Of a stretch of DNA of 64,000 bases, positions 45,401 to 60,700 are shown one piece after another. The DNA comes from Lichenostomus cassidix (Eukaryota; Chordata; Aves; Passeriformes; Meliphagidae): the NCBI GenBank assembly GCA_008360975.2, contig CM039183.1, forward strand, positions 45,747,850 through 45,811,849. Direction: 5' to 3'. Position 1 is the first letter of the stretch, and every line of letters starts with the position of its first letter. Made by a program: the position numbers and the translations under genes. The notes below the pieces were generated by a model that saw only the letters and a list, made by a program, of their open reading frames with translations, searched no databases and had not been told where the DNA came from.

Positions 45401-48400
45401 AGCATTTAGAATACTAGCTTGTTTCAAAACCTAAGACTTCTCATTGAGCATGTATTAAAGTGCATTCCAGACTGATATTTGGAAATTGAATTGGGTAGAA
45501 GGCATTCCAAACACTTGTTACCAAATGAAATAAATGGAAATATTTTACAGCCACAGAAGAGCTTACATATTTGCCAACTCAGAGAGTAAAAAACATTAAA
45601 TACTGCAGCATTTTTTGAAAATCCTAGAAATATACTGTTAGGCATACATGACTGAAGGAAACCCATCTTAGCAGAATAATATCTGAATACAAAGAAATGT
45701 GGTATCAGCTCTAAATTATCCATCACTGTATACTATGCATACTAACATGCAGAATTACAAAATTTAAAAGCAAAGCATCACAAAATTCAAACTAACCAAT
45801 CCAAGTCAGGGAGAATGCTTGCCTTTTCCCCCTCCCATCCCCATTTATAAAATGAGACTGAGAACAGAAGCTAACACTTAAAATTATAGAAAAACCCAAT
45901 CAGAAAAGAAATTAAAGAATCTAATTGTCTCTGTGCAGGAGATTTGACAAGCAATAAGAGAGACAAAGTTTCAGAACAAAGAATGAAAGCATTTTTATGC
46001 TTTCTTTCCCAAGGCGACCCATAGCAACATAAGAGGGAATTCTTTGAGAAATTGCATATTATCTCTTGAAATCTTGAATCTCTTGTTCAGATATTTTAAT
46101 TTCTTATCTTATCTACTAAAAAGCTGTGAATTTAATTTCTTGTAAGACCTTCTGTTGCTCTCACCTTCAAAAATAAGGGTTGCTATTAGTCCTTAACAGA
46201 TTGCAGGAACACCGATGTGGTTAAAGATGGAAGCAACTATCTCAGCATTACATATAGTCCAAGTAGACAGCATAAATAAACACAGGATGTCTTGATTTTA
46301 CAGTTCTTCAATTTTCTAATGATCCATAGTAGTTCATATCATTTTATGTAAATGGTAATAAATTCTACGCAGAACTGTCAAGATGGGTTATATAGACATA
46401 TTTTGACAACATAAAAATATCAGAGCAAAACACACAATTATCTTTTTCTCCGTTCCACAATCAAACTGTGCTAATAAAAGCTGTATCTGTGTGAGGAATA
46501 TTTTGCCAGCATAGTACAACTATACCTAGAATACACAGATTAAGCTATAGTTTCACAACACTTTTTCCACTGCAGTACCAGCTTAAGCAGTCCTCATTCC
46601 TCAGCTGTGCTGGCACAAGTGTTTGTGCAGCTGAGCAGTGAGGCCGGTCAGGGAATCGATCCAGGTTAAAAATAATATTTTTCTGATGGTAAATTCCACA
46701 ATCTGCTTTGCTGCAAAGCCACCTGGCACATTAACTAGTTATACCAGTACAACTGAGGGGCAAGTCAGGAATACGAAGCTAAGGTCAGGGCAGCCCATGC
46801 CAGTGCTGACATGGAAAGAAATGCTCATGAAACTACACTCTTGTCTTTAAATGTTTTGGCATTCCCTGATTAAGTGCTATTATCCCTGATTATCCAACTA
46901 CTGCAGAATAAAAGGGAATACTAACTACTCTCTCTCAAGTATGTTAAAAAAAAAAAAGGGAGGCTTCTACCCATTTTTCAGGAACTTCTATGAAAAGGCT
47001 ACAAGAAATTCTCTTAGAAACTAATTTAAAACAAGTTTCAAACTGCCTCCCCCCACTCCCCTGCTACCATAATTTCCTGTCTGTGGAAGAAGAGTATTTT
47101 ATTATTTACTGTTTCCTTCAGTAGTTCACACACAAAACTTGATCCTGGATCTCTACCCTTCAGGCAAAGGGGCAAAATGTAACTGCGTTTGTTCTCTTAA
47201 CAAATCACAGGCAATAGAAAAGGAGGGGAAAAGAAACTTAACTAAGATACTAACAACTGTTTACAGCACCTTCGTATGGATGCAAATTTTCTGTGCTCTG
47301 ATAGAGTACCAAGACTAGAACAATACAACTCACCTCACAATAGTGGCTATTCTATTTGTGTAAGGGCTACACCCTAGCCCCTTGGTAAGATTTCAACCTT
47401 CAGTAGCAATAGGACAAGACTTTCATTCTGTTAGTGATCTACCTTATTCCAAGTTTATTCAAAAAGAGGTCTGCAAAACCATGAAAAGGGATGAACCCTC
47501 GTTGGCTGTGCTCTATTCATATGAGCACTATCCATCTTGGGGACAAGCTATTGGCAAACAAATATTCAGGTTTACAACTACATGGATAAAGCTTCCAGAC
47601 AGAAGCTGGTTTATATCATGCTAGTATGGCATGGAGCCATACTACACTCACACAAGGAGCACACACGTGTGTCTCAATCACATTCAAAAGCAGCATCCCT
47701 GGCACATGATCTTCCACTTCCTGCTGTTTCCAACACAGTTTTTTAGAGTATTGTAGTTAATATTGAAGGAAAGTATGCTTTTACTTTTTCCTAAAAGGAA
47801 AAAAAACCCCACTAATTCTGGGAACATGCTATTATTTCCGTTTATATCTGGTTCACACATACATACTTCATGCTTCGGCAAGTTTCTGAACGCATATCAG
47901 AAAAGTCAACAAATCAAAAACATCATTCCAAATGTTTAAATTGAAAATACATCAAACAGCTCTGTCCAACTTTTGTAGCTTCTTTCTGTGAATTCCTTCA
48001 AAACATTTGAGACATTTTTAACACTATTAACTTAGAGAATAAGGAATAAATGCATTTTTCTTTACCTGTTAACTTCAGATGTTTGCCATCAGATGTAATT
48101 CAAAGTACAATTCAAAATTTTGATAAGGAATGCTGTAATTGAAGAATGAGCCTTATAATACTGATTTGGAAGAGTTTCTAACACCAAGTATACACTGTAC
48201 TTTTTCCAGCTATATGGCTGGGCAGAGGGTACTTAAAGATGGGTCATAAGCAACAGATCTTATTTAATATTTTGACTCATTATTTACCTCCCAACAGATA
48301 CTACAATATGGCAAACCAGTAACAATAATACATGAAAGCCTGTTGACTCTGGACTACTTAAAAAAAAACAAACAAAAACCAACAACAAACCTCAAGCAGG

Positions 48401-48484
48401 AATGAATATAGTGTCAAACACTGACACAGGCTTAATTAAGGTTAAGACAGAATTCCCTTCTCACTTGAATACAACTTAGCACTT

Positions 48485-48765
48485 AGAATCAGTAAGGCTG
48501 GAAAGGACCACAGTGGGTCATCTGGTCCAACCTCCCTGCTCCGGCAAGGTCATCCTAGACCACATGGAACAGGATTGCAACCAGATGGCTCTTGAATATC
48601 AACAGGAGGGAGACCTCACAGCCCCTCTGGGCAGCCTTTTTTAGTGCTTGGTCACTTGCACAATAAAGAACGCATGTTCCTCACGTCCAGGTGGAACTTC
48701 CTGTGCATCAGTTTTTGCCCACTGCCTCCTGCTCTATTGCTTAGCACCTCCCAGAAGTTAACACT
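48485..48765 (-). mobile_element. CR1 LINE 3' fragment, antisense
   Basis: The plus strand reads GGCTGGAAAGGACC, TCATCTGGTCCAACCTCCCT, GAGACCTCACAGCCCCTCTG, CGTCCAGGTGGAACTTCCTG and TTTTTGCCCACTGCCTCCTG, an inverted avian CR1 3' region. The element's 3' end is at the left (48485). It is the best-preserved transposon piece in the window, but 5'-truncated. Confidence 0.94.
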
Positions 48766-51700
48766 GTGCACTTCCAAATCGACTCAGACAAAAACTAGCT
48801 AGAAGCATGCACTTCTTCAGAAGTTAAGAGACACAAAAGAATGGTAAGCAGTGCATTTGTCAGACCTTGCCCAAATGACCTCAAACTACTGATCTTTCTG
48901 TGGTATAACTGCAGTAGACTATATCGTGAAGAAATCACCACCTGGTCTGAACACACCTCTTCAGGTGTCAGGTTTCATTGCACTACTGTTATGGTATAAA
49001 TTCTGATAAAGTCACGATCGAACTGTAGCCTGTGGGAGCCCACAGACATACAACTTTACTTAGATACTTTTTCTAGCACCTTACCTGGTGTTGGACTACT
49101 GTGATAAGGAGTCATGAATTTTGATGTGACCAAATACATCACCCAACACAAGTGCTACCTGTTTATCTTGCACAGAAAGTGAACTATTTTATTTTAAAAT
49201 GCACATTTCCTCTTACGTAAGTCTTACTGTACCATTATGGTAACACAGATGGACCTAAACTAATCTACCTTCTCAGAAGATCCTACAAGGCACAGTTGAG
49301 CAAATAGCAGCAGCTTGCTGTCACTCAGAGGGGTTCCTTTCTAAATACCATTGGCAAGTGTCCTGCACCACAACTTGTTGCGCCGACAAAGTTCTGAGAT
49401 AAATAGTTTAACAAGACATTATTTATTAAAAGCCAGCAAGTTACCTTCAGTGAAGTTTCTTCACCTGTTTATCCTACAGCAGTCCTCATTTTCCCATGCC
49501 CTCCATAAATCCAGCCCAGCTCAACAGGTTGCTGGTGCCACCTGCCAGAAGAGCCTTACTCTTCTTTCTGTTCAGAAACCAACACTTTAATTACCCTACA
49601 TTCCTTCTTCTCTAATCTCTCATCTGTTAAAGAGCAATCTTGCCACAGACAGCAAGACCAAATCAGGTAAAGCTGTAGTTTGAAATAGGTCTGGTATTGT
49701 AGGCTGGAAGAAAAGGTTATAAACAGGTATAGAAACAGCACAGTGCAGATTCCCTTGTAGAACACTCAGGTAAATGAAGAAAGGAAGAGAAAGGTCCTGA
49801 GACACAACCCACTAATGAGAAAAAAAGTCTCACATAGCAGACAGCCAGTTTAAACTCCAGATTTTTGAAGAAGGACAGATGAGTCAATAAAGCCCACTAG
49901 AAACAGTCTGACTACCCTCTGTTGTATTCCTTTAACTTATATTGATATAAATCCTACCAAGTATTGTTTAAAATTACAGCGTTCTCAGTAGAGAAGTCCA
50001 TACGCCTGCATACAATGACTTGCTGATCCAGTTCTTGCGAGCTACATCTCTGCTTCAGGTAAGTTTTACTGGCTGCTCTGATCAAACTTCTATCCACCTC
50101 AAAACACAAGACACCAGCATGGTAAGACTCAAAGCTCAGGCTCTCCCGCTGTAATTCCAGCAATTTCCAACATCTTAAATTTCATTCTTTAAGTCCAAAA
50201 AAGATGCAACTGAGCTGCAAAAAGAAAACCGCCACCTACATGAAGCTGTATGATGCATTTAACATTTAGGCATAATAACAAAAAGTCCCTTTTTTTGTCA
50301 AGGGAAAAAAAGTAAAAAACATGAACTTAACCACAAAAAGAGTAAAAGTTTCAGAACATATTAGTGGAGAACACCTCCCCATGCACACACAGACTCATGT
50401 CTCTCACTCACTATTTGCTCAAATAAAAGCAAATGTCTGTTTTCTATGCATTACATTAAAGGTAAAAAACAAATACCTGAAAGCTATAATCATGGTCCCT
50501 TAACAGAGCAAAGATACTTATAACATCACTATCTCTAAATTCTGAAGAAAAAGGAAACAATTCAAAAAACTTCTCCCTTTTGAACGTTTGTGCCAGTTAG
50601 GCTTCTTAAAATAAAAAAAATAAAGGGTAATACTGGTGTCAAGGAACTACCAATTCCTTTTACTCATTTAAAAAGTGAAGAAAGAACTTTGAACTGGAAC
50701 TGTCATGAGATCTTAATCTAACCATAAAAGAGATTCAATGAATTATTAAGCCTAATTGAAAACCAGTTTATTCAGAATATTCAGGCAGAAAATTAGGTTC
50801 TCCACCTTTTCAAATAGTCTCTGTCTTTACACTGTTCACACTGACCATATTTCTTTTTGCTCAAGAAGAACTTCAATTAAAATGTTTCATTACAGATAAT
50901 AACCATTTCAAAATGCTCATAACTACACTTGAATCCAGAAAATAAAGTCAGTATACTAAAATGTTTCACACATCAGTTAAAGTAAACCACAAAAAAATTG
51001 TTTTACATGTCATAGTCTAAATTTTTATCAAACTGAAAAGCAGAAGTCAAAGAAAATTACATTTTTTTTCTACGGTAAACATTTTGATTACATAGGAAAT
51101 AACTGGATAATGCAATCAGTCATATGATTCTCTTATTTTAATGAAATACAAAGCAGATTTGTTCCAACAGAGGCAAACAGTTGCGGTTATTTTAAGGATT
51201 TGGGGACATTTCCATCCAAGAGTTTATTCATAGAGGTAACCTTCCGAGAATAGCAAGCTCAAAGATACAGTAATAACCAAATGTACAATTAAAATATATG
51301 CTTGATAATCAAACAGAAGATATCTTAAATTTTGCACATTGCTGTAATTTATTTTACCCATACTTTCCTGTTAAAATGACTACGATTATTAAAGAAAATT
51401 CCTTGAAATTTTCTTGCTAGACTTCTAATCAAAAGTAAACTCTCCTTATTTCATTTTGCCACACTTGGAAAGTTTTTGTACTTACACTTGAAACTGGGAC
51501 AGTAGGACAAGCCTCAAGGTGGCATCAAGCGCAACTATCTCTCCCCTCAGGCATGACTACTAATACCTTGTCCTGCAGACTCCAAAATGGTGAAATCTCT
51601 TATGATTAACTCCCATTCCATAGCAATTTAATGAGCTGAGAGGTGGGTAGCTGGAAAGAGGCTAATGAGCAAAGCAAAATATCCACCCACTCCTTGGAAG

Positions 51701-54700
51701 TATACTGATCCTTTTCAAAACACTTCCACCTTTTCATAATATGATCATTATCACCTATCATTACCAAAGAGTGGAAATGTGTGCTCACTATCAGACACTT
51801 GGGTACTGTTTAGAAAGCCCTGTGGTCCTATTTCCCACAGAAACAGATGTAAGCAGAATGAAAGGTCTGAAGCAACTGGGCCAGGGGATCTGTAGTTAGA
51901 TAATTAAGCAGCCAAGTACCATGAGCTCCAACTTCCCTCCTGTCCCCTAATCCTAGACCAAGTAACTACAGAACAACTTCTACTTCCTTCTCATTTATGC
52001 TGCGTGACTCACCTTGAGAAATATCTCCATTTATTTAATGAACTTTGAGATTTGATGTAATTTCCCAGCAACCCTCACGGTATTCTTTCTCTCCTGGTCA
52101 AGGAGTACAGAGGATTGTGTCTCATATATACTTCCACTTCTAAGCTGGTTGAATACTTTCCTTTACTTCTGGGCTGGCTCAGTATTTTCTTTTCCATTCT
52201 TCCACTCTCTACAAAACTCAAACAATTCCTTTAACTGATGGAAGAGGTGCCACTGGTAAATCCAGTGTTTGCATAAATACCTACTGGAAGGCAGACTGGC
52301 AAAAAATAAATTCCTTTTTCATCTTAATCAAGGACTTGATTTGTTTACCAATACCTAATTTACTCATAATGTTTCAATGACAGTAAGGCTGAGCATTTCA
52401 GCCACTCCTTAAAATGCTGTTCCAAAACAATTCAATACTGCCACTGTCATTCCTCCTGTTCCCAGGCATGCATTCCCCCTCTCCCTCCCCTCCAGAGAGT
52501 GCCCAATTCTGGCACTCATCTCATCCTGCAGCAAGCCAGTTCATGGAGCAAAGTCAGGACAGGGGATAATGTCGTGTTAATTTTCTGCTAGTTTATCTTT
52601 GAGTCTGATGAATGCCAGGGTGAACATAGGGAAAAAAGCAGAGCCAACTTACACTGATTTACAAATCACACCCTTAACATTTCCTAAGGCCAGTCTTGGG
52701 GGGTGGGGGAAATCAAGATTATACTCAACACTAAAACAGGCTTTTCTGATTTTACATTACTTTAGCACTAAAATAAACATTGAAGAAGTTAAGAACCTAG
52801 CCCAATCACACAAAGCTGCCTCTACCAGCTGTTACAAACAAGCAACAATTTAGGCCTGTAGGATATGAGGAAGCAGGAGACATACAAGTACTAGAGAAGC
52901 AATGCAAAAGGATAAATAACAGCAAACCACTTCCTTCAATTGGTAGCAGCTACTTGGAAACAACTGTGTCAAAAGACAGGACCTGAAGTGAGAGCCAATG
53001 CAGAAGTATCAGAAAGATCAGTAGGACAACACCAAGAGAGAAACTCCCACCAACAGTTAGGGAAGAAAAGACCTTTAGCTATTTAACACAGTACCATAAA
53101 CAAAAGAATGGCCACAGAACTCGCCTTTTCTGTCAATCGTCTTCTCTAGAAGGGCAATTGAGGCCCGTGGATACAAAGGGTGTCCATATTAGGAAGAGAC
53201 TCACAGCTGGGCTGCCATGGTTTTAGGCTAACAGAGCTTTACTTTGTATCTGCAGTTATCTTCACCTGTGAAACTGCACTGGCAGAAATCCCTGGGGTAA
53301 TGGTGGAGGACTTCTGACAGCTGCCAGGAAAAAGGGGGGAAGACAGGATGAAGTGTGGTCATGGAAAACTAGTTGTTGTTTTCTCTTTCTTCTCTATTAG
53401 TTCCCAAACCAACACATATAAGGACAAACCCAAGAGCACCACTGCAATATTTGGGAGGAAGCCTCTAGTTTCCACTTATTTTCTGCCAAATTCATAGCAG
53501 TAGACAAAAATAAACAAAAATCCATCCATTAACCTAGGAAAAAACCCCTCCACCAACACCAGGATGAGGTAACAGACAATGCTAGGCATGAATCAAATAG
53601 GAATACTCGTGGTGGTGCCCATACAACATGGTTTTCCTGTTGCTTTTCTTCCAAGGCCGTGTTTGACGCACAAGGAGAGAAAAGTAACAGACAGATATTT
53701 AAGCAGCTATTCCTCTAGCTCCCTGTTAGTTTCCCATACTTACCTTCTTCTAGAATAAGACACAGGTTTCCCATCATAGAACTGATAATATGTAATTTTA
53801 AAAATTGCTGGTTTTTTTCTAGGTTTCCCATGGTTCACTATCAACCGTCTTCAAGGAAGACAAGAATGCTGGTTGCTCTCCACCCTTTTGTTAAGGAAAG
53901 AAAGATGTGATCAGTGCACTCGCTGTTATGTAAGGGGCTAATACCACTGATCTTTTTTTTGCATTTTACTCCACATGGGATTTGGGAGTAGGAAGTTAAC
54001 AAAGAAATTCCTGCTGTTACAACCTTTTAAAAGATGACCACTAAACCCCTTTGCAAAGTAACTGATCATCTACTTTTTTTCTACCTTAAAATAAATAATT
54101 CTTACTAGGGCCCTGATACCAGATACATACTAACAAGACAACTAGATACTCAAAAGGAAAAAATTTTATGCAAGCTGCTCTGGAAAAGGCCTACAACGAC
54201 AGTAAGAGAGGGAAGTTGAGAAAGAAGAGAAAAGATGCCTCATGGCACCAGGCAAGTAAAGAGCCTTGTAAGGTCTTCCACTTTGTCACACCACTTGGGA
54301 AGAAAAAAGACTCCCACAACAGCAGTAAGATTTGCAGAAGACTAAAGTTCACATAAAAAACCCCAGAGCACTTGCAACTAAGATTTTGTCCTTGTCTGAT
54401 CCCTATCCCAGGCCCTCTCCTGTAAACTGTGGACAGAGATGCAGAAGACAAGAGCAGAAATAAACCACTCCCACTCAGATTTTGACTTTCCACGGTGTTT
54501 TCTGGATATTGTACCACTTTATAGCCTTTTATTACAAAAAACCACTGAAAATATGAAAAGTACATACAATTAAGAAGAATTATTAAACCTCAATGTTTAT
54601 CTTCCAATCATAGATATAGCCAAATACTGGGTATTTTCAGGAAATTTAAGAGAGCTGAGAACCCATATTACAAAAATTAATATTAAACAAGTCCATGGTG

Positions 54701-57700
54701 AAAAAGTAACTCAGCTAGTCCAGACAGCTCTTCACAGCTTCGACATACTAATACATTTCATGCATTTGCAACAAAGATAAGAGGCCTGTTAATAGAAGTA
54801 GACAGCTTTTGAAAGATAAAATGAACAGTGTAACACAGATAAAGCAGCAAAGGATTCGTAGCTATTTAGCTCTGCATTTCACAAGAATTCAATTTTCACC
54901 CATTCCAATTTTCTAATGCTTGTCCTGCAAAAGCAGTAAGCCATCAGTTACACTCAGGCATAATTAAAAAATGCAGATGTGGACTTTTCAGAGGAACTGG
55001 CAAGAACCAAGGTAAAAAAAAAATCATGTTTTAATTTTGTGATATCACCAGTTTCCCCGTATAAATAAATAGCAAACTAAGTACTATTCCTTCCAATTAC
55101 ATATCATTTCATTCTCACAACAGGTTCAGAAAGGATGACAAAGCAGTGACAACAAATTCTTAAGAAGGCAAACAAAGCTCTACTGCTAGGCTTCTCCCAA
55201 GTAAATTTAAAATCCTACTCAATACATCCATACTGGAAAACAAAGCTACAAGAGCCAGAGAAGCTGGAAACAGTAAAACAAACTGAGAAAGGGCTTATGA
55301 AATCAGTGAATTTTGACAGTCTGCACAGTCACTGAAGGCATTCTGCAGCATTCATTGATATGACAGTGTAAGGTGATGACTTGCCCTTATCACAAACAGG
55401 CAGCAGCTTGAAGTCACACAGACAAAGTTGAAATACTGTTTTGTCCAAGACTCCTAAAATCATCAAACATGAAGACAACTTTTTTTTTTAACTAATAAGA
55501 TCCCATGTTGGTTTAACTCCGAATATTTTTCTAGCTGAAGTATTCCCTTCAGTATAAACTGCATTATGTTGAGGCAGGTTGCAGGTCTCAATCTCATTTG
55601 CGTTGGCAAGAATTTCCCCACTCATTGATGGGAAGTGGAAAAAACATTCCAGAGAGTTGCCATTGGCTCTACACTGAAGAAACATAAGCTTCAGTTTGGC
55701 CTGTTCTTTTGGCCAGTTTCAACAGGAAGGAAGCCTGTAGCTCCATCAACTCTGCTAACACCATTAGGTGGTACTCTGACTTTAAGATACTCTCTTGTCA
55801 CAGTGGAAATACTGACAACCAAAACGCATAAGAAATCAAGCAAAAACCATTATAATAAACACAACCAAGAAAACAAGAAAGAAATCACAGCCAAAGCTTT
55901 AGCTTGAAAAAGTTGTATCTGCCAGCCTAGAATATGAACATGCAAGACAAATTAGCAGCTACTGCTGTGTTCCAAAGTCCATCCAAAATCTGCAATTGAA
56001 AGAATGAGAATACCTACACGCTAGTTTTAATTTACTCAGCTTTAAATGCAGCTTTATATTCTTTAATATGTTTGAATAGCAGATTACAATTCAATAGATT
56101 TCACTAGTTTTCTCTTATAACCATTAAAGGCTACAAAAGGTTTCAATTCTGGGCCACCTCAAATAATGCTCCCTTGTAGCACACAGGTGAAACAAGCATA
56201 TCTTTACAAAACATCTGTTTTGCTATCCTATTTTAACCACATTTTTCCTCAAGTGTCAACAAGTACTGCACCTTTTGTAAACAATTCTCTCAATCTTTCT
56301 CTCTTTCCACAGTTTACATAATTCATTGTACTTATCTATTAGCCACACCTTCACAAGTTTCAATGGGACCTGAATTTCCCACGGCACTGCAAAACTGGAC
56401 TACAACATTTAAAGACCAGAAAACCTTAGAAAAAACTAGCCATTTTTATTAACAAAGAGAAGACTCCTAGGATTCTTGCAGGCAGCATCACTTAAAGATA
56501 ATTAAAATACACCTGTTGAAAGCATTTAAGACTGCTTGATTGTGTCCAGATAAGAGGAGAAAAATTACAGTTACCACCTTTCACCCAGGTAGGTCACTAG
56601 TGAAGATTTTACACAGTGGTAGATTCCACATACATGGGTTCTGTGGTGAAGTTAGTTCAACTAGTTCCTGTTCTACTTTTTGAAGCGTTCGCTTTTAATT
56701 CACCATTTCAGTATTTCACCTGGTGACTCTGAATAGCTGCAGTGCCACAGTGGGTAGCAATGAATCCTTGAACAGGTTTTCCTGCTTCTCTGTCATAGGA
56801 CCGACCACTCTCAGGTATACAGTTTCATGATGGGCTTAATTAACTCTTATTTCTTCTCTATATCCATTCTTCATTTTCTTCTACAATATCTCAGTTTTGC
56901 AGAAAAACCTGTTTGTGGGCTCATACTAAAACCGCATCAGTGAACTCAGGGAAAGGATGGCAAATCCATACCCTGTCACTGATACAGAGGAAAACAAACC
57001 CTTCAGGGGAAGTTATAGGAGACTACCAAACTGATCTTACAGCTCCTCAGCACTGAGGGATTAGTCTCGCCCTACAAGATCACCTAAGACAGTGAAATAG
57101 CAATCTGGTTAATTTTTTAACCACCCATCCATAAACTGACTGCCTGAAAGAGAGAGAAGACCAATACAAGAGACCAGTTGCTTGTGTCAGTGAAAGCAAT
57201 CTTCCCTGTTCAGTCACAGCAAAATACCAGAGTGGCCTCTGATGACCAGAAACACTTGTATTCTTCCGTTTTTTGCTTTAGATCTCCTATCTCAAATCCA
57301 ATTTGTTATATTACTCCAAGAGTAGTTAATTTATGCATAAATACTGACAAAATAGTGAAAGCATTCTTTTCATGACAGCAAAAGCATATTTTTTATCAAT
57401 AAACCAAAACTACTCACTCAACTCAACATTGAAGCTCAACATTCCAGAAAAATAACACTATTTTGCACACATAACTGCACTACACTAGCAACCTCTGTAT
57501 GCAGACTTCGCATTATGGAAGGATGACACTCTCTCATTCATCCAAAATGATGCAGCCATGAAGCTTTCCTAGCTTTGACAAGACCAATATCAACAGAATA
57601 GTAAAGATACCACATTGTCAAACTGGTATTTTTTTCTCCACAGTATATATATATGAAAGCACTGCTGGGAGAAACTGTATTTTCCTTTTGTTCTGGAAAC

Positions 57701-60700
57701 TACAGGGGTTTTCAGCCCCATGTAGGGGAAAAAAAGAAACAAATAATGGGTATTTTCTCTGAACCTTGCTGCTAAACACATTGCCTGCCAGACACAAGGG
57801 GCTGGAAAGAACAGGAATTTCCACAATCCAAATGACAGTTTTCACCTGCTCCTTACAACTTATTTTATTCTTCTTCACCAGATATTGTGGAAGAGGAACA
57901 AAAACAGTGTTGCACTTTACACATCAAAAAGAAAGATCAAAATGTATTTCTTGTAGTGGTGCACAAACTAATCCTTTAACAACCTTTTTTACACATACGT
58001 TCATACTAAGTTTTAACTCAGATACACAACAAAATAAATTATATTGCTTAAGAAATTGCTCATGGTTAAATTTTCCTTGTATTCAACTCATTTTCCAAAG
58101 AAATAATGAGTTCTCATTTGGAGTGAAGCCCCAGGTACCACAGATGTGATCCACTGTGATGACCTTCAACTCTCAGCTTTGATACACCAACCTCTACCCT
58201 TAGCACCTACCAATGAATACAAGCTAGTGAGGCTCTAACTCAAGTAACTTCATAACTCTTGTATGAATTTTCCAAATATGAGAAGTCATGTCAAAACATC
58301 ATTAAATGACTTACAGCTATCAAAGACAGTTTTAATTAATTTTTAATGATTGTAACAATTTAAAAATGACTGGAGAAGTAAAAGGCCAAAAAAAATGAAA
58401 GAACAAAAATACTTTGCTAAATGTCTCTGTCTAATCCAATACATGTAACTAGGTAAACGAAATTATTATTCATGGGACTGCAAACTCTTCTAGGACTGAT
58501 TTATTTAAAAATATGTATACACTGCCTTGTACAAAAGAGCCTAATCCAGGTTAAACTCTAGTCAATATAATATAATAATTCGGTATTGGCAGTAATTCCA
58601 GTAGACAGTTTTAAATGCACAGCTTGTGACACACACACAAAATAATCTTATCCCCATTTACCAAAGATAAGAGTAGTTCTCAAAAAAAAAGGGAGCAAGA
58701 CACCCAATTTTTTAACTGAAACAGCTTCATAAGCCAATATGAAACATACTGCTTTGTACTTATCAACCTAGAATGCCTTTTTAAGCACACTTTTGCTGAG
58801 CCCCTGGAGGATCTTCTGTTCCGAGGCTTAAGGCTGTTAGACTTAAGAAGGCTCTTTAAGAAAGATAACCTACCATTCCCTTTCAAAAAACAAATGCTTG
58901 TTCAACAAATGGAAAGTTGCAGTTTGAACCAGCTGAATGAATTGAAAGAAGTCCAAGTACAGAACTCAAGACATTTTTTTTTCTAACATTCTCTCAGGAA
59001 AGCCTAAATGCAGCAGGGGCAAACTTAGCAATAGTATTCTGAAGAAGAGACAAAATGAGAACGAAATGACAAGTGCTGAATGAGTCTCTTAAGAAAGGTA
59101 TCCAAGATCAGAACAAAAAAGAATGACGAAGTATAAACAAGAGGGCACTAATGCCTCAGCCATCAAGTATAGATCATCATGCCTAGGCAGTGTAAAGAGA
59201 GAGGGTATGAATGACCTGATTTCCTTTTTTCTAGCTCAACAAAAAATATGATAGGATGTCTGTCAAAAGATGTTTGGAGGAGGTAAATTCTGCATGGCAT
59301 AGATTTTTCAAAGAGTAAAGAAAAAATAAACAGAAAAAACAAACATAAAAAAACTATGAATGCTGTAAAAAGACATGGAAGTACTGCAAAAAGAGATCTG
59401 TAGCATGGTACAGACATGGAGGGGAGACTTCAGTTCACAAGAGTTTAAACACAACATGAATTGACAAAGGATACAATTACAGACCACAATGCACAACTTA
59501 CTTTTTTTTGTGTGCTTTTTTTCCTATATATAAGTGTAACAGTTCATTTTTTTCTACCTGGGAAAATCAGGCTTAGGACTTACACATGGAAAGATGTTTC
59601 TGCATTTCTAGCCTTCAGTACAAAACAGAAATTGATTTCCAAAACCCAAACAACTTCAGGAAAAGAGATGATTTATCTGAATGTACATGTCAGTCACTGC
59701 TTCTGAGACATCAGATCAGTTAACTAATGTCAGTGGGGTAGTTAAATTTCGAAACTTAAAACTGTATTTTTTAGTTACTCTACCCTGTTAAAAAAGACAT
59801 TCTGAGAACACATTGATAAGCAGATGGATCAGCAAGAGATTTTTACACACAGTGCAATTTCCTTTGAAAAGTGCATTCTAAAGCCCTAGCTTTGACAGTG
59901 TCTAAGAGTTAGTCCCTAAACATATTTATGCTTGATCTTCCTACAAGTCACTTATGAAAACACCTGGTAACAGCAAAGCATATTCTTGAACAATAAAGAC
60001 AGGATGCAGCAAATAAAATTAAAAGGTTGCTGTTAAAGAATATTTCCCATCTGCCAGTGATTTCTCATCCATTTCTACTAGCATTACGGACAAAATAGAC
60101 GTGTACCAGGCAAACACTTATTTCAAGACTCAAAAAACTCCATAAAATCATTAGTCTGTAATAAATCTCTATTAAAAAGCAAATAATTTCAGGCTTACTA
60201 AAGCAATTTGATAGTACCATGGCTCATCTTCACAAATAAATCAGTTAGACCTGGTAGTACACCACATATATCATTGCATGCAATAGCCCACAGAGACACA
60301 ACTGAATTATACTATTAGCATGCAACAAACATGTAAGGCACATTATCTACAGAAACTGTAATGATACAGGATGTAACAGTAAAATAATGCTTTTGATAGT
60401 GTATTTGGACAAAAACAGGTATGTCTTATGCACTTATGTAACTCCTCCCTTACTCATGCACATTCTTGCCCTGTGCTGCTTCACGCACTGTGCCAGTCTG
60501 GGCACTCCTGTTGAATCAGATCCACACAAACACACAAGCAGACAAAGCACAAGAGACTCTGTAATGTGTGGAAACAGTATCACCAAACATCTTAGGTTTG
60601 GGTTTTGTTTTTTTCTGTTGTTGTTCTTTGGTTGGTTTTTTTGGTTTTTTTTAGTCTTCATCTTCTTAAGAACCTATTTTAATGTGATTTTTGTTTAGGG